This document shows, one piece after another, positions 1 to 9,107 of a stretch of DNA of 64,000 bases. The notes under the pieces were generated by a model that worked only from the letters and a program-made list of their open reading frames with translations, searched no databases and had not been told where the DNA came from. The DNA comes from an uncultured Bacteroidales bacterium. GTDB taxonomy: Bacteria; Bacteroidota; Bacteroidia; Bacteroidales; Bacteroidaceae. Position 1 is the stretch's first letter, and every line of letters begins with the position of its first letter. Made by a program: the position numbers and the translations under genes. Location: the NCBI GenBank assembly GCA_902763885.1, contig CACWTU010000002.1, positions 124,001-188,000 on the forward strand, read 5' to 3'.

Positions 1-356
1 GCAAGGTGCTGGTTCGTGAGGGTGCACAGCATACCTCATCACAGCAGACCAACCGTAATATTTGTCTTACCCGTGAGGCCCGTATGTTTACACAGCCTCA
101 GTTGGAGATATATGCCGATGACGTTAAATGCAGCCACGGAGCTACCGTGGGCCAGCTTGACGATAAGGCATTGTTCTATATGCGTCAGCGCGGAATTCCG
201 CAGCAGGAGGCCCGTATGATGCTTATGCTCGCCTTTGTGGGCGAGGTTATAGGTAAGGTGGAACTGGAGCCTCTCCGTGACCGTCTGTACCGTCTTGTTG
301 AGAAACGTTTCCGTGGAGAACTCACCCAGTGTGAGGGATGCCGTGCCTGCAGATAA
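1..356 (+). CDS. sufD: SufD, Fe-S cluster assembly scaffold subunit (3' end only)
   Basis: Only the last ~118 codons are present; the gene runs off the left edge. The product is the C-terminal part of a SufB/SufD family protein, part of the cytosolic SufBCD scaffold that builds iron-sulfur clusters. The diagnostic stretch is KCSHGATVGQL (about nt 125-160), typical of the SufB/SufD beta-helix C-terminal core, followed by the helical tail with ARxMLMLAFVGEVI. SufD is preferred over SufB because the gene sits directly before sufS, as in the usual sufBCDS order of Bacteroidales. The stop codon (354-356) is one base from the sufS start, so the two are surely co-transcribed and probably translationally coupled. 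Confidence 0.9.
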   Translation, partial: KVLVREGAQHTSSQQTNRNICLTREARMFTQPQLEIYADDVKCSHGATVGQLDDKALFYMRQRGIPQQEARMMLMLAFVGEVIGKVELEPLRDRLYRLVEKRFRGELTQCEGCRACR

Positions 357-357
357 T

Positions 358-1572
358 ATGATTGATGTAGAGAAAATACGTAGGGATTTCCCCATATTGG
401 GACGTGAGGTATATGGCAAACCTCTTGTCTATTTTGACAATGCCGCCACAACCCAGAAGCCCCAGTGTGTCATAGATGCCATAAGTGAGGCATACTGCAA
501 TGAGAATGCCAACGTTCATCGTGGAATCCATTTCCTGTCGCAGCATGCTACAGACTTGATGGAGTCTGCACGTGACAAGGTGCGTCAGTTCATCGGCGCC
601 GGCAGCACGGAGGAGATTATCTTTACCCGTGGCACTACTGAGAGTATCAATCTGCTTGCCAGTTCATTTTCAAGTGCATTCCTGAAAGAGGGTGATGAGG
701 TGATTATCTCCGGAATGGAGCATCACAGCAATATTGTTCCTTGGCAAATCCAGTCTGAGAGATACGGTTTCAGGATAAAGGTTATTCCTGTTCTTGACAA
801 TGGAGAACTTGATCTGGAGGCTTTCAAGGCTCTTGTTTCAGACAAGACCCGTCTGGTAAGCATCACGCACGTTTCAAATGTGTTGGGTACCGTGAATCCT
901 GTCTCTGAGATAATCAGCCTGGCCCATTCACATGGCATTCCGGTGGCAGTTGACGGTGCGCAGTCTGTACCTCATATCAAGGTGAACGTTCAGGAACTTG
1001 GAGCAGATTTCTACGCATTCAGCGGACATAAGATTTACGGTCCTACAGGAATAGGCGTCCTGTACGGCCGCAAGGAGTTACTTGAGCAGATGCCCCCATA
1101 TCAGGGAGGCGGCGAGATGATAAAGCGTGTCACCTTTGAAAAGACCACATATAATGAACTGCCGTACAAGTTTGAGGCAGGTACACCTGATTATGTAGGC
1201 TCCATTGCATTGGCCAAGGCTCTGGATTATGTTCAGGGTATAGGGATGGACAACATAGCAGCATATGAATCTGAGCTATGCAGTTATGCCATTGAAAGGC
1301 TGAATGGAATCCCTGATATGCGGATTATCGGAAATGCTGAACATCGTAGTGCGGTCGTTTCATTCCTTGTGGGCAATATCTATCCGTCTGATATGGGTAC
1401 GCTGCTGGACCGTCTGGGTATTGCCGTGCGTACAGGACATCACTGCGCTGAGCCGCTCATGGACCGTCTGGGTATTCCGGGTACGGTGAGGGCCTCATTT
1501 GCTTTCTATAACACAAAGCACGAGATTGATTCACTTGCGGAGGGTATTGAACGTGTAAAGCAGATGTTTTAA
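358..1572 (+). CDS. sufS: SufS cysteine desulfurase (class V aminotransferase fold)
   Basis: PLP-dependent cysteine desulfurase that takes sulfur from L-cysteine as an enzyme persulfide and passes it to the Suf scaffold. The 404-residue product matches the usual SufS length. Visible features: FDNAATTQKP near residues 26-35, the PLP lysine in SGHKIYGP (Lys225), the EHHSN cofactor histidine region (~121-125), and the catalytic cysteine in RTGHHCAEP near residue 360, the group II (SufS/CsdA) form. The reading frame is open further upstream to 277 inside sufD, but the ATG at 358 gives the normal N-terminus (MIDVEKIRRDFPIL). It is the last gene of the suf operon; a new promoter follows it. Confidence 0.96.
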   Translation: MIDVEKIRRDFPILGREVYGKPLVYFDNAATTQKPQCVIDAISEAYCNENANVHRGIHFLSQHATDLMESARDKVRQFIGAGSTEEIIFTRGTTESINLLASSFSSAFLKEGDEVIISGMEHHSNIVPWQIQSERYGFRIKVIPVLDNGELDLEAFKALVSDKTRLVSITHVSNVLGTVNPVSEIISLAHSHGIPVAVDGAQSVPHIKVNVQELGADFYAFSGHKIYGPTGIGVLYGRKELLEQMPPYQGGGEMIKRVTFEKTTYNELPYKFEAGTPDYVGSIALAKALDYVQGIGMDNIAAYESELCSYAIERLNGIPDMRIIGNAEHRSAVVSFLVGNIYPSDMGTLLDRLGIAVRTGHHCAEPLMDRLGIPGTVRASFAFYNTKHEIDSLAEGIERVKQMF

Positions 1573-1578
1573 CTATTT

Positions 1579-1609
1579 TTTGTATTTTATGAAAAATGGG
1601 CTAACTTTG
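1579..1609 (+). promoter_or_regulatory. Bacteroidetes-type promoter for the 1636 lipoprotein
   Basis: A TTTG -33 element at 1579-1582 and a TAACTTTG -7 element at 1602-1609 are separated by exactly 19 nt, matching the Bacteroides sigma-ABfr consensus. The start codon of the lipoprotein follows 26 nt later. Confidence 0.8.
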
Positions 1610-1635
1610 CCCAAGTATTAATAAAACACATAATT

Positions 1636-3270
1636 ATGAGAAGGCTGTTATTTTGTTTGATTGCACTGTATGTAGGTGTATGTACATTCACTTCATGTGA
1701 TGAGAAAGAGAAAAATGATTTAATAGAGCGAAATGATGACAATCAGGGAGGTCAGAAAGATACGACCAATACCCAGGGAGATACTGCCGTAACCAATGCG
1801 TTGACTATATCAGAACAGCAGGCCAGGTTATCGGGAGCGCTGAATACTGTGGTTCGATCCATTGATTTTACGGATCTGGGCCAGGCTTTGAGAAATATCA
1901 TGGCTGAATATGGTGATAATACTATTAGTCTGGATTCTATCCTTGCATCAATTGCCGCGCAGGATGAGCAATTGGCAAACAGAATTATTTCAATCCGTGA
2001 GCTCCTGTTTGTTAAGGGGGATAAACGTGTTGATTTTGAGGAACTGTTTTTTGAGGCAACCCTGAATTTTATGCTGGATACCATACAGTTCCCGGACGGT
2101 GAAGGTGGTTTTAGGGATTCAGTTGTAATCAAGCCTGTTCTTTCAAATGTAAACTATAAGGCAGATCAGTTCAAGTTGACTATCGGATTCAATAACAAGG
2201 AAAATGCGGTTATTGTCTTTAAGTGTCATAATGATGTTGAAAGTAGGGTTGAATTTACTGATTCATTAACCAAAGAGGTAACAAATATTACTCTCCCCGA
2301 TACGTTGGAGTTATCGGTAGCCATTGGTTCCAAGACCGTTTTATCGGCCAACATTGGGTATAAGACCGATTTCCAGGTTCAGATTGAAGGAAGTGGCTCA
2401 ATTATCAAAAAACGAATTAATGGAGTAATACAGGATAATGATAAGTTCAAACTCACCAAACTGATACTCAACGGAGAGAAACTGTCATTGAATGCAGGTG
2501 TTACTCTTGACAAGTATTCCATTCTGGCAAAAGCTGACTATGATAAGGAGAATGGCTTGATTCTGAATGCAAATGCACAAATGTTGGGTTTTGATGTCCT
2601 GTCCATAAGGGCTAAGGTTGATGCCACCATAAAAGATGGTATGGACTGGACGGATGTTGTTAACGGCATTTTACCATGGCTTACAGCCAATAATGACAGG
2701 ATGGCGAGAGGCGTAGATGTTGAAGCGGTTCTTGGCAATAAGGACATTACGCTGTTGGCATCGGTGGATCTTACCGATAATGATATTCTAAATGCTCTTA
2801 TACCATTCATTATAACCCAACCTAAAAACGAAGATGAAAGGAATTCATTCAGACAAATGACAGAATATTTTAACAGACGTATTAAAGGCGAGCTGTATTT
2901 TAAGGATTACGATGCCCCTCAGGCTAAGATCAGGTTTGTTTATGATCCGGAATCTGCAGGTGAGATGCAAGTAATCAACCCCACAGCACTCGATATTAAT
3001 GCTTTTATGAACAACCTTAAGAACTGCGGTCTCCGCATTATGGTTGATACATATGATGATAACAAGAGACCTGTAACTGTATCATTCCAGGAGTATTTTG
3101 GTGAACTTGATATCAAGGCTATAGGAGGAGAAATCCTGTCCAAGTTCAAGAATGCTTTTGGTTCTCTTGTACCTACTACTGAACCATTGTCAAGTGGTGG
3201 CATCTATGATGTACAAACGATTGAAGATTTAAAAGGTAGAATAAAAGAGATAGCAGCCCTGCTTAAATAA
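1636..3270 (+). CDS. Predicted lipoprotein of unknown function (544 aa)
   Basis: The product begins with a basic, hydrophobic leader ending in FTSC, so Cys21 is the likely lipidated residue (signal peptidase II). A charged, low-complexity linker rich in D, N, Q and T follows (~22-55), as is usual for Bacteroidales surface lipoproteins. The body (about 60-544) is a soluble, mixed beta/alpha domain with regularly spaced aliphatic residues; no catalytic motif or known domain was recognised. It has its own promoter (1579-1609) and a strong terminator (3302-3340), so it is a single-gene unit between sufS and gpmI. Function cannot be inferred from the neighbours. Confidence 0.8.
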   Translation: MRRLLFCLIALYVGVCTFTSCDEKEKNDLIERNDDNQGGQKDTTNTQGDTAVTNALTISEQQARLSGALNTVVRSIDFTDLGQALRNIMAEYGDNTISLDSILASIAAQDEQLANRIISIRELLFVKGDKRVDFEELFFEATLNFMLDTIQFPDGEGGFRDSVVIKPVLSNVNYKADQFKLTIGFNNKENAVIVFKCHNDVESRVEFTDSLTKEVTNITLPDTLELSVAIGSKTVLSANIGYKTDFQVQIEGSGSIIKKRINGVIQDNDKFKLTKLILNGEKLSLNAGVTLDKYSILAKADYDKENGLILNANAQMLGFDVLSIRAKVDATIKDGMDWTDVVNGILPWLTANNDRMARGVDVEAVLGNKDITLLASVDLTDNDILNALIPFIITQPKNEDERNSFRQMTEYFNRRIKGELYFKDYDAPQAKIRFVYDPESAGEMQVINPTALDINAFMNNLKNCGLRIMVDTYDDNKRPVTVSFQEYFGELDIKAIGGEILSKFKNAFGSLVPTTEPLSSGGIYDVQTIEDLKGRIKEIAALLK

Positions 3271-3301
3271 TCACCAGCCGGGACAGCATAAATCTTTTAT
3301 G

Positions 3302-3340
3302 GAAAGGGTGGCCGTTAATAAGGCCATCCTTTCTTTTTTA
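3302..3340 (+). terminator. Rho-independent terminator after the 1636 lipoprotein gene
   Basis: Arms 3302-3313 and 3322-3333 form a 12-bp stem with one G-T pair and an 8-nt loop, followed by a T-rich run to 3339. Confidence 0.85.
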
Positions 3341-3403
3341 GCCATTTTTGAACTTTGCTTTGAAGGTAAACTATACATCGGGATAAAAAACAAACAAGTT
3401 TAT

Positions 3404-3434
3404 TTTGTTCTCCCCCCGTCTTGTATTACCTTTG
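3404..3434 (+). promoter_or_regulatory. Bacteroidetes-type promoter for gpmI
   Basis: TTTG at 3404-3407 and TACCTTTG at 3427-3434 with a 19-nt spacer: an exact match to the -33/-7 consensus. The gpmI ATG lies at 3472. Confidence 0.85.
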
Positions 3435-3471
3435 CAAGTCAAAAAAATTGAAGGTTAAATAAATACGATAT

Positions 3472-4974
3472 ATGAAACAGAAAGCACTCCTTATGATTCT
3501 TGACGGCTGGGGCATAGGTAACCGCTCCAAGGCTGATGTGATTTACAACACACCAACTCCTTATATGGATTATCTGAACGCCAACTATCCTAATGCACAG
3601 TTGCTGGCATCGGGTGAGAACGTAGGTCTTCCTGACGGTCAGATGGGTAACTCGGAGGTTGGTCACCTTAATATCGGTGCCGGCCGTGTGGTATATCAGG
3701 ATCTGGTCAAGGTAAACCGTGCCATTGCTGACGGCAGCATCCGCCAGAACAAGGAGATCGTATCTGCTTACACATACGCCAAGGAGAACGGCAAGAAGCT
3801 GCATCTTATGGGTCTGGTATCAGACGGTGGTGTTCACAGTTCACTGGAGCACCTGTTCTGCCTTACCGACATAGCCCGTGAGTATGGTATTGACAAGACA
3901 TACGTACACTGCTTCATGGATGGTCGTGATACCGACCCCAAGAGCGGTAAGGGTTTCATTGACCAGCTCGTTAAGCGTGGTGACAAGGTAGCCACCATAA
4001 TCGGCCGTTATTATGCAATGGACCGTGACAAGCGCTGGGAGCGTGTCAAGATAGCATATGACCAGTTGGTTGGCGGTGAGGGCCGTAAGGCTTCTGATAT
4101 GGTAAAGGCTGTTGAGGAGTCATATGCTGAGGGCGTTACTGATGAGTTTATGAAGCCTATCGTAAATGAGGCTTATGACAGCCGCATAGAGGAGGGTGAT
4201 GCAATCATCTTCTTCAACTTCCGTAATGATCGCGCCAAGGAGCTCACCATCGTCCTGACTCAGAAGGATATGAACGAGGAGGGTATGCATACCATTCCCG
4301 GTCTGCAGTACTACTGCCTCACTCCGTACGATGCTTCATTTACCGGTGTTCACATCCTGTTTGACAAGGAAAACGTAAACAATACTCTTGGTGAGTATCT
4401 GTCAGCACAGGGACTCAAGCAGCTTCACATAGCTGAGACTGAGAAGTATGCTCATGTAACATTCTTCCTTAACGGTGGCCGTGAGCTCCCGTTTGAGGGC
4501 GAGGACCGCATCTTGGTTCCCTCACCCAAGGTTGCCACATATGACCTGCAGCCCGAGATGAGTGCCTACATCGTCCGTGACAAGCTGGTCGAGGCCATCG
4601 GAACTGATAAGTATGACTTTATCGTAGTGAACTTTGCCAACGGTGATATGGTTGGTCATACCGGCGTATATGAGGCTATTGAGAAGGCGGTCGTTGCAGT
4701 TGATGCCTGCGTTCATGATGTCATTGAGGCAGCCAAGGCCCATAATTACGAGGCTATAATCATTGCCGACCACGGTAATGCTGACAACGCCCTGAACCCC
4801 GACGGCACCCCCAATACGGCACACTCGCTGAATCCTGTTCCGGTTATCTACGTAACCCCGCGCAAGGATGCCAAGGTTGAGTCCGGTATCCTGGCCGATG
4901 TGGCTCCTTCAATTCTCACCATAATGGGTCTGCCAATACCTGCTGAGATGAACGGCAAGGTACTTGTAAAGTAA
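3472..4974 (+). CDS. gpmI: 2,3-bisphosphoglycerate-independent phosphoglycerate mutase
   Basis: Glycolytic/gluconeogenic enzyme that interconverts 3- and 2-phosphoglycerate in the cytosol through a phosphoserine intermediate, using two Mn ions; alkaline phosphatase superfamily. Visible features: the N-terminal metal motif LMILDGWG (Asp11), the phosphorylated serine in [15 protein letters not shown] (Ser61), FMDGRDTDP near residue 145, FFNFRNDRA near residue 240, and the C-terminal metal motif [10 protein letters not shown] plus [10 protein letters not shown]. The 500-residue length is close to the family norm (~510). It has its own promoter and terminator. Codon use is strongly biased (CGT, AAG, CTG), as expected for a highly expressed glycolytic gene. 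Confidence 0.97.
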   Translation: MKQKALLMILDGWGIGNRSKADVIYNTPTPYMDYLNANYPNAQLLASGENVGLPDGQMGNSEVGHLNIGAGRVVYQDLVKVNRAIADGSIRQNKEIVSAYTYAKENGKKLHLMGLVSDGGVHSSLEHLFCLTDIAREYGIDKTYVHCFMDGRDTDPKSGKGFIDQLVKRGDKVATIIGRYYAMDRDKRWERVKIAYDQLVGGEGRKASDMVKAVEESYAEGVTDEFMKPIVNEAYDSRIEEGDAIIFFNFRNDRAKELTIVLTQKDMNEEGMHTIPGLQYYCLTPYDASFTGVHILFDKENVNNTLGEYLSAQGLKQLHIAETEKYAHVTFFLNGGRELPFEGEDRILVPSPKVATYDLQPEMSAYIVRDKLVEAIGTDKYDFIVVNFANGDMVGHTGVYEAIEKAVVAVDACVHDVIEAAKAHNYEAIIIADHGNADNALNPDGTPNTAHSLNPVPVIYVTPRKDAKVESGILADVAPSILTIMGLPIPAEMNGKVLVK

Positions 4975-4995
4975 ACCATAGACTGTATTATCATA

Positions 4996-5036
4996 GCCGA
5001 CGACCTGAGTCAAGGCCGTCGGCCTTATGTTTTTTG
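4996..5036 (+). terminator. Rho-independent terminator after gpmI
   Basis: GCCGACG (4996-5002) pairs with CGTCGGC (5017-5023) across a 14-nt loop and is followed by a T-rich tract. Confidence 0.7.
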
Positions 5037-5049
5037 TTCCCTAAAACAG

Positions 5050-6465
5050 ATGAAACTGATTCCTATATACACTTGGAACAGGAGCATGCTCCAGTTCAAC
5101 CGTAAAAGAGACAATTTATCACGTCAGCCCTGGTTTCAGGGCGTAATCCTGATGGTCTGTGTCATTGTGGCAATGCTGTTGGCTAATCTGCCTGCCACAC
5201 GTTTCTATTATCACTCTTTCCTTGAGACCAGCGTACAGATTCATTTCCAGAGTCCTGACGGCCGTGTTGACTGGCTGTTCCCTCACGGAATGACCATAGA
5301 GAAGATCATCAACGATGTGCTGATGGTGGTTTTCTTCTTTACCGTAGGTCTGGAAATAAAGCGTGAGGTAGCACATGGTGAACTCTCCTCGATAAAGAAG
5401 GCTCTGCTTCCGGTTATTGCCGCATTCGGCGGAGTCATAATGCCTGCATTGTTCTACACATTGATAAACCACGGCACTGTAGCGTCATCAGGTTGGGGTA
5501 TTCCTACTGCAACTGATATAGCATTCGCAGTATGCATCCTGTCGGTCTTGGGCGACAGGGTCCCGGTTTCACTTAAGGTTTTCCTTACTGCACTTGCCAT
5601 AGCCGATGACCTAATCGCCATACTCGTGGTAGCATTCTTCTACGGTGGTCATATCAATATGCTTCTTTTGGCATTATCGGTTGTGGTGATATTTGTTGCG
5701 TGGCTGTTCAAGCACTTCGGACAGAAACATGTTTGGGTTTACCTTTTGTTGGCTGCCATCGTGTGGGCCCTGTTCTACTATTCCGGAATTCACGCTACGA
5801 TGTCGGGTGTGGTGATGGCTTTCATAATACCTTCCGAGGCACGTTTTGAACGTTCATACGTGCTGCACAAGATCAAGTTCTTCAGTCAGAAACTGCTCTC
5901 TTTTGACCAGATTGATGATGAGACCATGTTCCCCAACGGGCCGCAGCGCCATCTGTTGCGTAAAATACACCAAACCGCATATGGCTCACTCAATATGAGC
6001 TACCGAGTAGAACATGCTCTTTCACCGTGGGTAAATTTTGTCATAATGCCGATATTCGCACTGGCCAATGCCGGTGTTGAGATACCTGACCTTACATATT
6101 TCAATATTTTCAATACAGCCGGCTTGACAGGAGGAGTAGGGCTTGGCATATTCCTTGGCCTAGTTTTAGGCAAGCCGATAGGCATTACACTCTTCAGCTT
6201 TGCCGCTATTAAGACGCGTCTTTGTGAGATGCCTGAGAAAGCGGGGTGGGCCATGTTCTTTGCGGTGGCCTGTCTGGGTGGTATCGGATTTACTATGTCA
6301 ATATTCGTTGATACGCTCTCTTTCCAGGATGTGGCTCAGGTTGAGGAAATGAGAAATGCCGGCAAGATAGCCATCCTGATGGGCTCTCTGGCTGCCGGCA
6401 TTTTAGGATCCCTGCTTATTAAGTTTGTTGCAGGGATAAGTTCCGGAAAGGAATCACTCAGCTGA
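5050..6465 (+). CDS. nhaA: NhaA-type Na+/H+ antiporter
   Basis: Inner-membrane electrogenic antiporter that expels Na+ (or Li+) in exchange for protons, for sodium and pH homeostasis. The product shows about a dozen hydrophobic segments and NhaA signatures: [12 protein letters not shown] near residue 97, the cytoplasmic funnel [13 protein letters not shown] near 155-165, and the paired transport aspartates in [12 protein letters not shown] (Asp186, Asp187). At 471 aa it is longer than E. coli NhaA (388 aa), mainly through N-terminal and loop insertions. An alternative start is Met14 (5089). The last 12 bases overlap the rubredoxin gene on the other strand. Confidence 0.95.
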   Translation: MKLIPIYTWNRSMLQFNRKRDNLSRQPWFQGVILMVCVIVAMLLANLPATRFYYHSFLETSVQIHFQSPDGRVDWLFPHGMTIEKIINDVLMVVFFFTVGLEIKREVAHGELSSIKKALLPVIAAFGGVIMPALFYTLINHGTVASSGWGIPTATDIAFAVCILSVLGDRVPVSLKVFLTALAIADDLIAILVVAFFYGGHINMLLLALSVVVIFVAWLFKHFGQKHVWVYLLLAAIVWALFYYSGIHATMSGVVMAFIIPSEARFERSYVLHKIKFFSQKLLSFDQIDDETMFPNGPQRHLLRKIHQTAYGSLNMSYRVEHALSPWVNFVIMPIFALANAGVEIPDLTYFNIFNTAGLTGGVGLGIFLGLVLGKPIGITLFSFAAIKTRLCEMPEKAGWAMFFAVACLGGIGFTMSIFVDTLSFQDVAQVEEMRNAGKIAILMGSLAAGILGSLLIKFVAGISSGKESLS

Positions 6466-6612
6466 GAAATCGTCCTTGCCTACGCCGCACATGGGGCATA
6501 CAAAATCATCGGGTATCTCCTCCCAGGGGGTACCCGGTGCTATTCCACCCTCAGGATAACCTACAGCGGGATCATACTCCCAGCCGCACATATCGCATAC
6601 ATACTTACTCAT
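6454..6612 (-). CDS. Rubredoxin (52 aa)
   Basis: A short minus-strand gene: ATG at 6612-6610, TGA at 6456-6454. The product is a complete single-domain rubredoxin, a one-iron Fe(Cys)4 electron carrier. Both cysteine knuckles are present: [12 protein letters not shown] near the N-terminus and [13 protein letters not shown] near the C-terminus, with the usual aromatic core and the [14 protein letters not shown] loop between them. It overlaps the end of nhaA by 12 bp in tail-to-tail orientation and is divergent from a flavodiiron protein gene 89 bp away, its natural electron acceptor in O2/NO detoxification. A TATGTTTG -7 element (plus-strand 6645-6652) lies upstream. Confidence 0.95.
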   Translation of the reverse strand: MSKYVCDMCGWEYDPAVGYPEGGIAPGTPWEEIPDDFVCPMCGVGKDDFSAE

Positions 6613-6644
6613 AATATTGATTGCTTTAGGTTAATACTTATCTG

Positions 6645-6680
6645 CAAACATATAAAAATCGGCAGATTTTTGTAAGTTTG
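6645..6680. promoter_or_regulatory. Divergent promoter region between rubredoxin and flavodiiron genes
   Basis: For the minus strand, CAAACATA at 6645-6652 is a TATGTTTG -7 element for rubredoxin. For the plus strand, TAAGTTTG at 6673-6680 fits the -7 element of the flavodiiron gene. Neither has a perfect TTTG at the -33 position, which may mean activator dependence, but no operator was identified. Confidence 0.55.
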
Positions 6681-6701
6681 TGTCTGCTAAATTTTTGGAT
6701 T

Positions 6702-7883
6702 ATGATAAAGAATCTGAGCGATAAAGTAAGGTACATAGGTGTCGATGACCTGGATTTGGACCTGTTTGAGAGTCAGTATATTGTTCCTGAGGGAATGGCG
6801 TATAACTCATACGTGATACTTGATGACAAGGTAGCTATACTTGATACGGCTGATGCACGTAAGGCTGATGAGTGGAAGGCAAATCTCCGTGAGGCTCTTG
6901 CAGGCCGCCAGCCTGATTATCTTGTTGTTCATCACATGGAGCCGGATCACTCTGCTCTTATTGCATGGGCTCTTGAGGCATATCCCAGTATTACTCTCGT
7001 AGCCAGCGCCAAGGCTATCCAGATGCTTGGCCAGTTCTTTGAGGATATCAACGTGGAGGGCCGCACTCTGGCAGTCAAGGAGGGCTCTGTGCTTGAACTG
7101 GGCAGCCACAGCCTTAAGTTCATCGGCGCCCCAATGGTTCACTGGCCGGAGGTAATGGTCTCTTTTGATGAGGCTGAGGGTGCGCTCTACAGCGCTGATG
7201 CCGTGGGTAAGTTCGGTGCCTTGAGCAAGTGCGGATTCTATGGTCGCGATGATGATGACTGGGCATGTGAGGCCCGTCGTTACTACTTCAATATTGTAGG
7301 TAAGTATGGCGCTCCTGTACGTACCCTGCTGGGTAAGTTGGCTGAGCTTCCTATAAAGAGTATCCGCCCTCTGCATGGCCCTATCCTTGAGGATAACCTG
7401 TCAGAGTACATTGACCTTTATAAGACATGGAGCAGCTATGCTGTTGAGACAGAGGGTATCTTCATCGCCTGTGCCTCCATTCACGGCGGCACAATGGTGG
7501 CAGCTCAGAAGCTGGCTGAGATACTGCGTGCCAAGGGTGCGCCCCGTGTTGAGGTGAGTGATTTGTGCCGCTCTGATTTTGCTGAGAACGTTGAGGATGC
7601 TTTCCGTCATTCCAAGCTTGTATTGGCTGCTTCATCGTATGATGCCGGGCTGTTCACTCCTATGTATGAGTTCCTGCATCGGCTGCAGATAAAAGGCTTC
7701 TGTAACCGCAAGGTAGCTATCATTGAGAACGGCTCATGGGCACCATCAGCCGGTCGCGTCATGAAGGAGATGCTCTCCACAATGAGCAACATCGAGATAG
7801 TAGAGCCTATGGTTACCATCAAGAGTCGCATGAAAGAGGCTGATATCCCAGTTCTGGAATCTTTAGCTTCAGCGCTTCTTTAA
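6702..7883 (+). CDS. Flavodiiron protein (FprA/rubredoxin:oxygen oxidoreductase type)
   Basis: Cytosolic enzyme that reduces O2 to water and/or NO to N2O with electrons from rubredoxin, protecting anaerobes from oxidative or nitrosative stress. An N-terminal metallo-beta-lactamase-like domain (~1-250) carries the di-iron ligands HxExDH (His78, Glu80, Asp82, His83) with further ligands in the GAPMVHWPE and YSADAVGKFGAL segments. A C-terminal flavodoxin domain (~255-393) begins at EGIFIACASIHGGTM, the FMN phosphate loop. The frame opens at 6678, but ATG 6702 gives the conventional start (393 aa) and lies downstream of the -7 box. Pairing with the divergent rubredoxin supports the role. Whether O2 or NO is the main substrate cannot be told from sequence. 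Confidence 0.94.
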   Translation: MIKNLSDKVRYIGVDDLDLDLFESQYIVPEGMAYNSYVILDDKVAILDTADARKADEWKANLREALAGRQPDYLVVHHMEPDHSALIAWALEAYPSITLVASAKAIQMLGQFFEDINVEGRTLAVKEGSVLELGSHSLKFIGAPMVHWPEVMVSFDEAEGALYSADAVGKFGALSKCGFYGRDDDDWACEARRYYFNIVGKYGAPVRTLLGKLAELPIKSIRPLHGPILEDNLSEYIDLYKTWSSYAVETEGIFIACASIHGGTMVAAQKLAEILRAKGAPRVEVSDLCRSDFAENVEDAFRHSKLVLAASSYDAGLFTPMYEFLHRLQIKGFCNRKVAIIENGSWAPSAGRVMKEMLSTMSNIEIVEPMVTIKSRMKEADIPVLESLASALL

Positions 7884-7891
7884 CCTGTAAA

Positions 7892-7979
7892 AAAAATGAT
7901 ACCATTGGGGTCTGTCCCCTTTGGTATCATTTTTGAAAATAGTACCATTGGGGTCTGTCACCTTTGGTATCATTTTTTT
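7892..7979. terminator. Two tandem imperfect palindromes, likely bidirectional terminators
   Basis: The first palindrome has arms 7892-7904 and 7922-7934 (13 bp, perfect) enclosing an inner GGGG/CCCC stem. The second, 7942-7979, is a diverged copy. Both carry A/T runs on either side and lie between two convergent genes. The inner TTGGGGTCTGTCCCC resembles the GGGAC(A/T)GTCCC hairpins at 19230, 21944 and 40968. Confidence 0.75.
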
Positions 7980-7986
7980 AGTTTGA

Positions 7987-9036
7987 TTATTTCTTGGCCT
8001 TGGCGCGCTGAGCGTCCAGGAAGTCGGTCATTTTCTTGAGGTTCTCCTCGGTGTACATGGCTGCGCCGCCGTGGCTGCCCTCGGGTACGCGTACTATGTA
8101 GCTCTCTACGCCTGCCTCCTGCATCTTGTCATACAGATACTGGCTTACGCATGATGCAACTACAAAGTCTGCATCACCGTGGAACATGTAACCTGCTACG
8201 TCATTCTTATCCAGGAAACCTGATGCACTCAGCAGCATGAACTTATCCTCATTGCCCTCCTTGGGTGCGCCGATGAGCTGCTCCTCGGGAGTGTTGCCCT
8301 TGCCGCCGAATACCATTGCGTTACCGCACTCCATCTGCAGGAGCTCTGTGGGACCTGACCAGTCGCAGAATGCGTTTACATAACTGGACTCCTTGGTGTA
8401 GGGGCCTACGTTACCCTCAATGTCATATTCGGCTGTGCCGTACTTGCCAATCTTGACTCCGTTTGACAGAGCGGTAACGGCACTCAGGTGACCACCTGAT
8501 GAGAAACCTGAGATAGCGATGAATGAGGTATCGAATTTGTACTTGGCTGCGTTAGCGCGGATAAAGCGGATAACGGCCTTGATATCGTTAACCTGAGCAG
8601 GCCACTTGCCGTCGGCAATTGAACGGTGGTTAGGGCAAACCACTGCATAACCGGCATTGAGGAGAGCCTGACCGATAGTGTTCACATCGGCCATACCCTT
8701 TGAGCTGTTGCTGCCCCATGCGCTACCGTAAATGTGTACAACCACGGGATACTTATCCTTAACCTCCTTGGGCAGATAGATGTCAAGCATGTGATAAACC
8801 TGACCGTCATCGCCGGCATAGTTTATGTCTGTAAATTTCTCGGAGCACTCAACCTGGGCACCGCCCTGAGGACCACCGAATCCGCCGAAACCGCCGAATC
8901 CGCCACCACCCATCGGGGGCATACCGCCACCCATAGGAGGCATACCGCCACCAGGAAAACCACCACCGCCCGGGAACTGGGCGAAACATGTGAGCGACAT
9001 AACGACAGCCGCTGCAAGAAGAATCTGTTTTTTCAT
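7987..9036 (-). CDS. Secreted alpha/beta-hydrolase, esterase (BD-FAE-like)
   Basis: A predicted exported carboxylesterase of 349 aa. A cleavable signal peptide (1-20, ending CFAQ) is followed by an unusual Gly/Pro/Phe/Met-rich low-complexity segment (~21-60). The alpha/beta-hydrolase domain (65-345) has the nucleophile elbow GFSSGG (Ser179), a late acid in HGDADFVV and a catalytic His in PEGSHGG near the end. The oxyanion region reads HIYGSAW in place of the HGGGW of related esterases, a variant that I recall from Bacteroidales members. The substrate is unknown: acetylated or feruloylated plant polysaccharides are plausible but not shown, and no other carbohydrate-active gene is nearby. It converges on the flavodiiron gene. 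Confidence 0.83.
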   Translation of the reverse strand: MKKQILLAAAVVMSLTCFAQFPGGGGFPGGGMPPMGGGMPPMGGGGFGGFGGFGGPQGGAQVECSEKFTDINYAGDDGQVYHMLDIYLPKEVKDKYPVVVHIYGSAWGSNSSKGMADVNTIGQALLNAGYAVVCPNHRSIADGKWPAQVNDIKAVIRFIRANAAKYKFDTSFIAISGFSSGGHLSAVTALSNGVKIGKYGTAEYDIEGNVGPYTKESSYVNAFCDWSGPTELLQMECGNAMVFGGKGNTPEEQLIGAPKEGNEDKFMLLSASGFLDKNDVAGYMFHGDADFVVASCVSQYLYDKMQEAGVESYIVRVPEGSHGGAAMYTEENLKKMTDFLDAQRAKAKK

Positions 9037-9107
9037 ATTATTGTGTAATTAAGAAGTAATAATCTGTACTTAATATATGCAAAGGACAGGCAAAGTTAAA
9101 ATTTTTT

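Noticed and set aside
6807-7376. 189-codon open frame antisense to the flavodiiron gene
   Set aside because: Fully inside a conserved enzyme gene on the other strand, with no recognisable motif.
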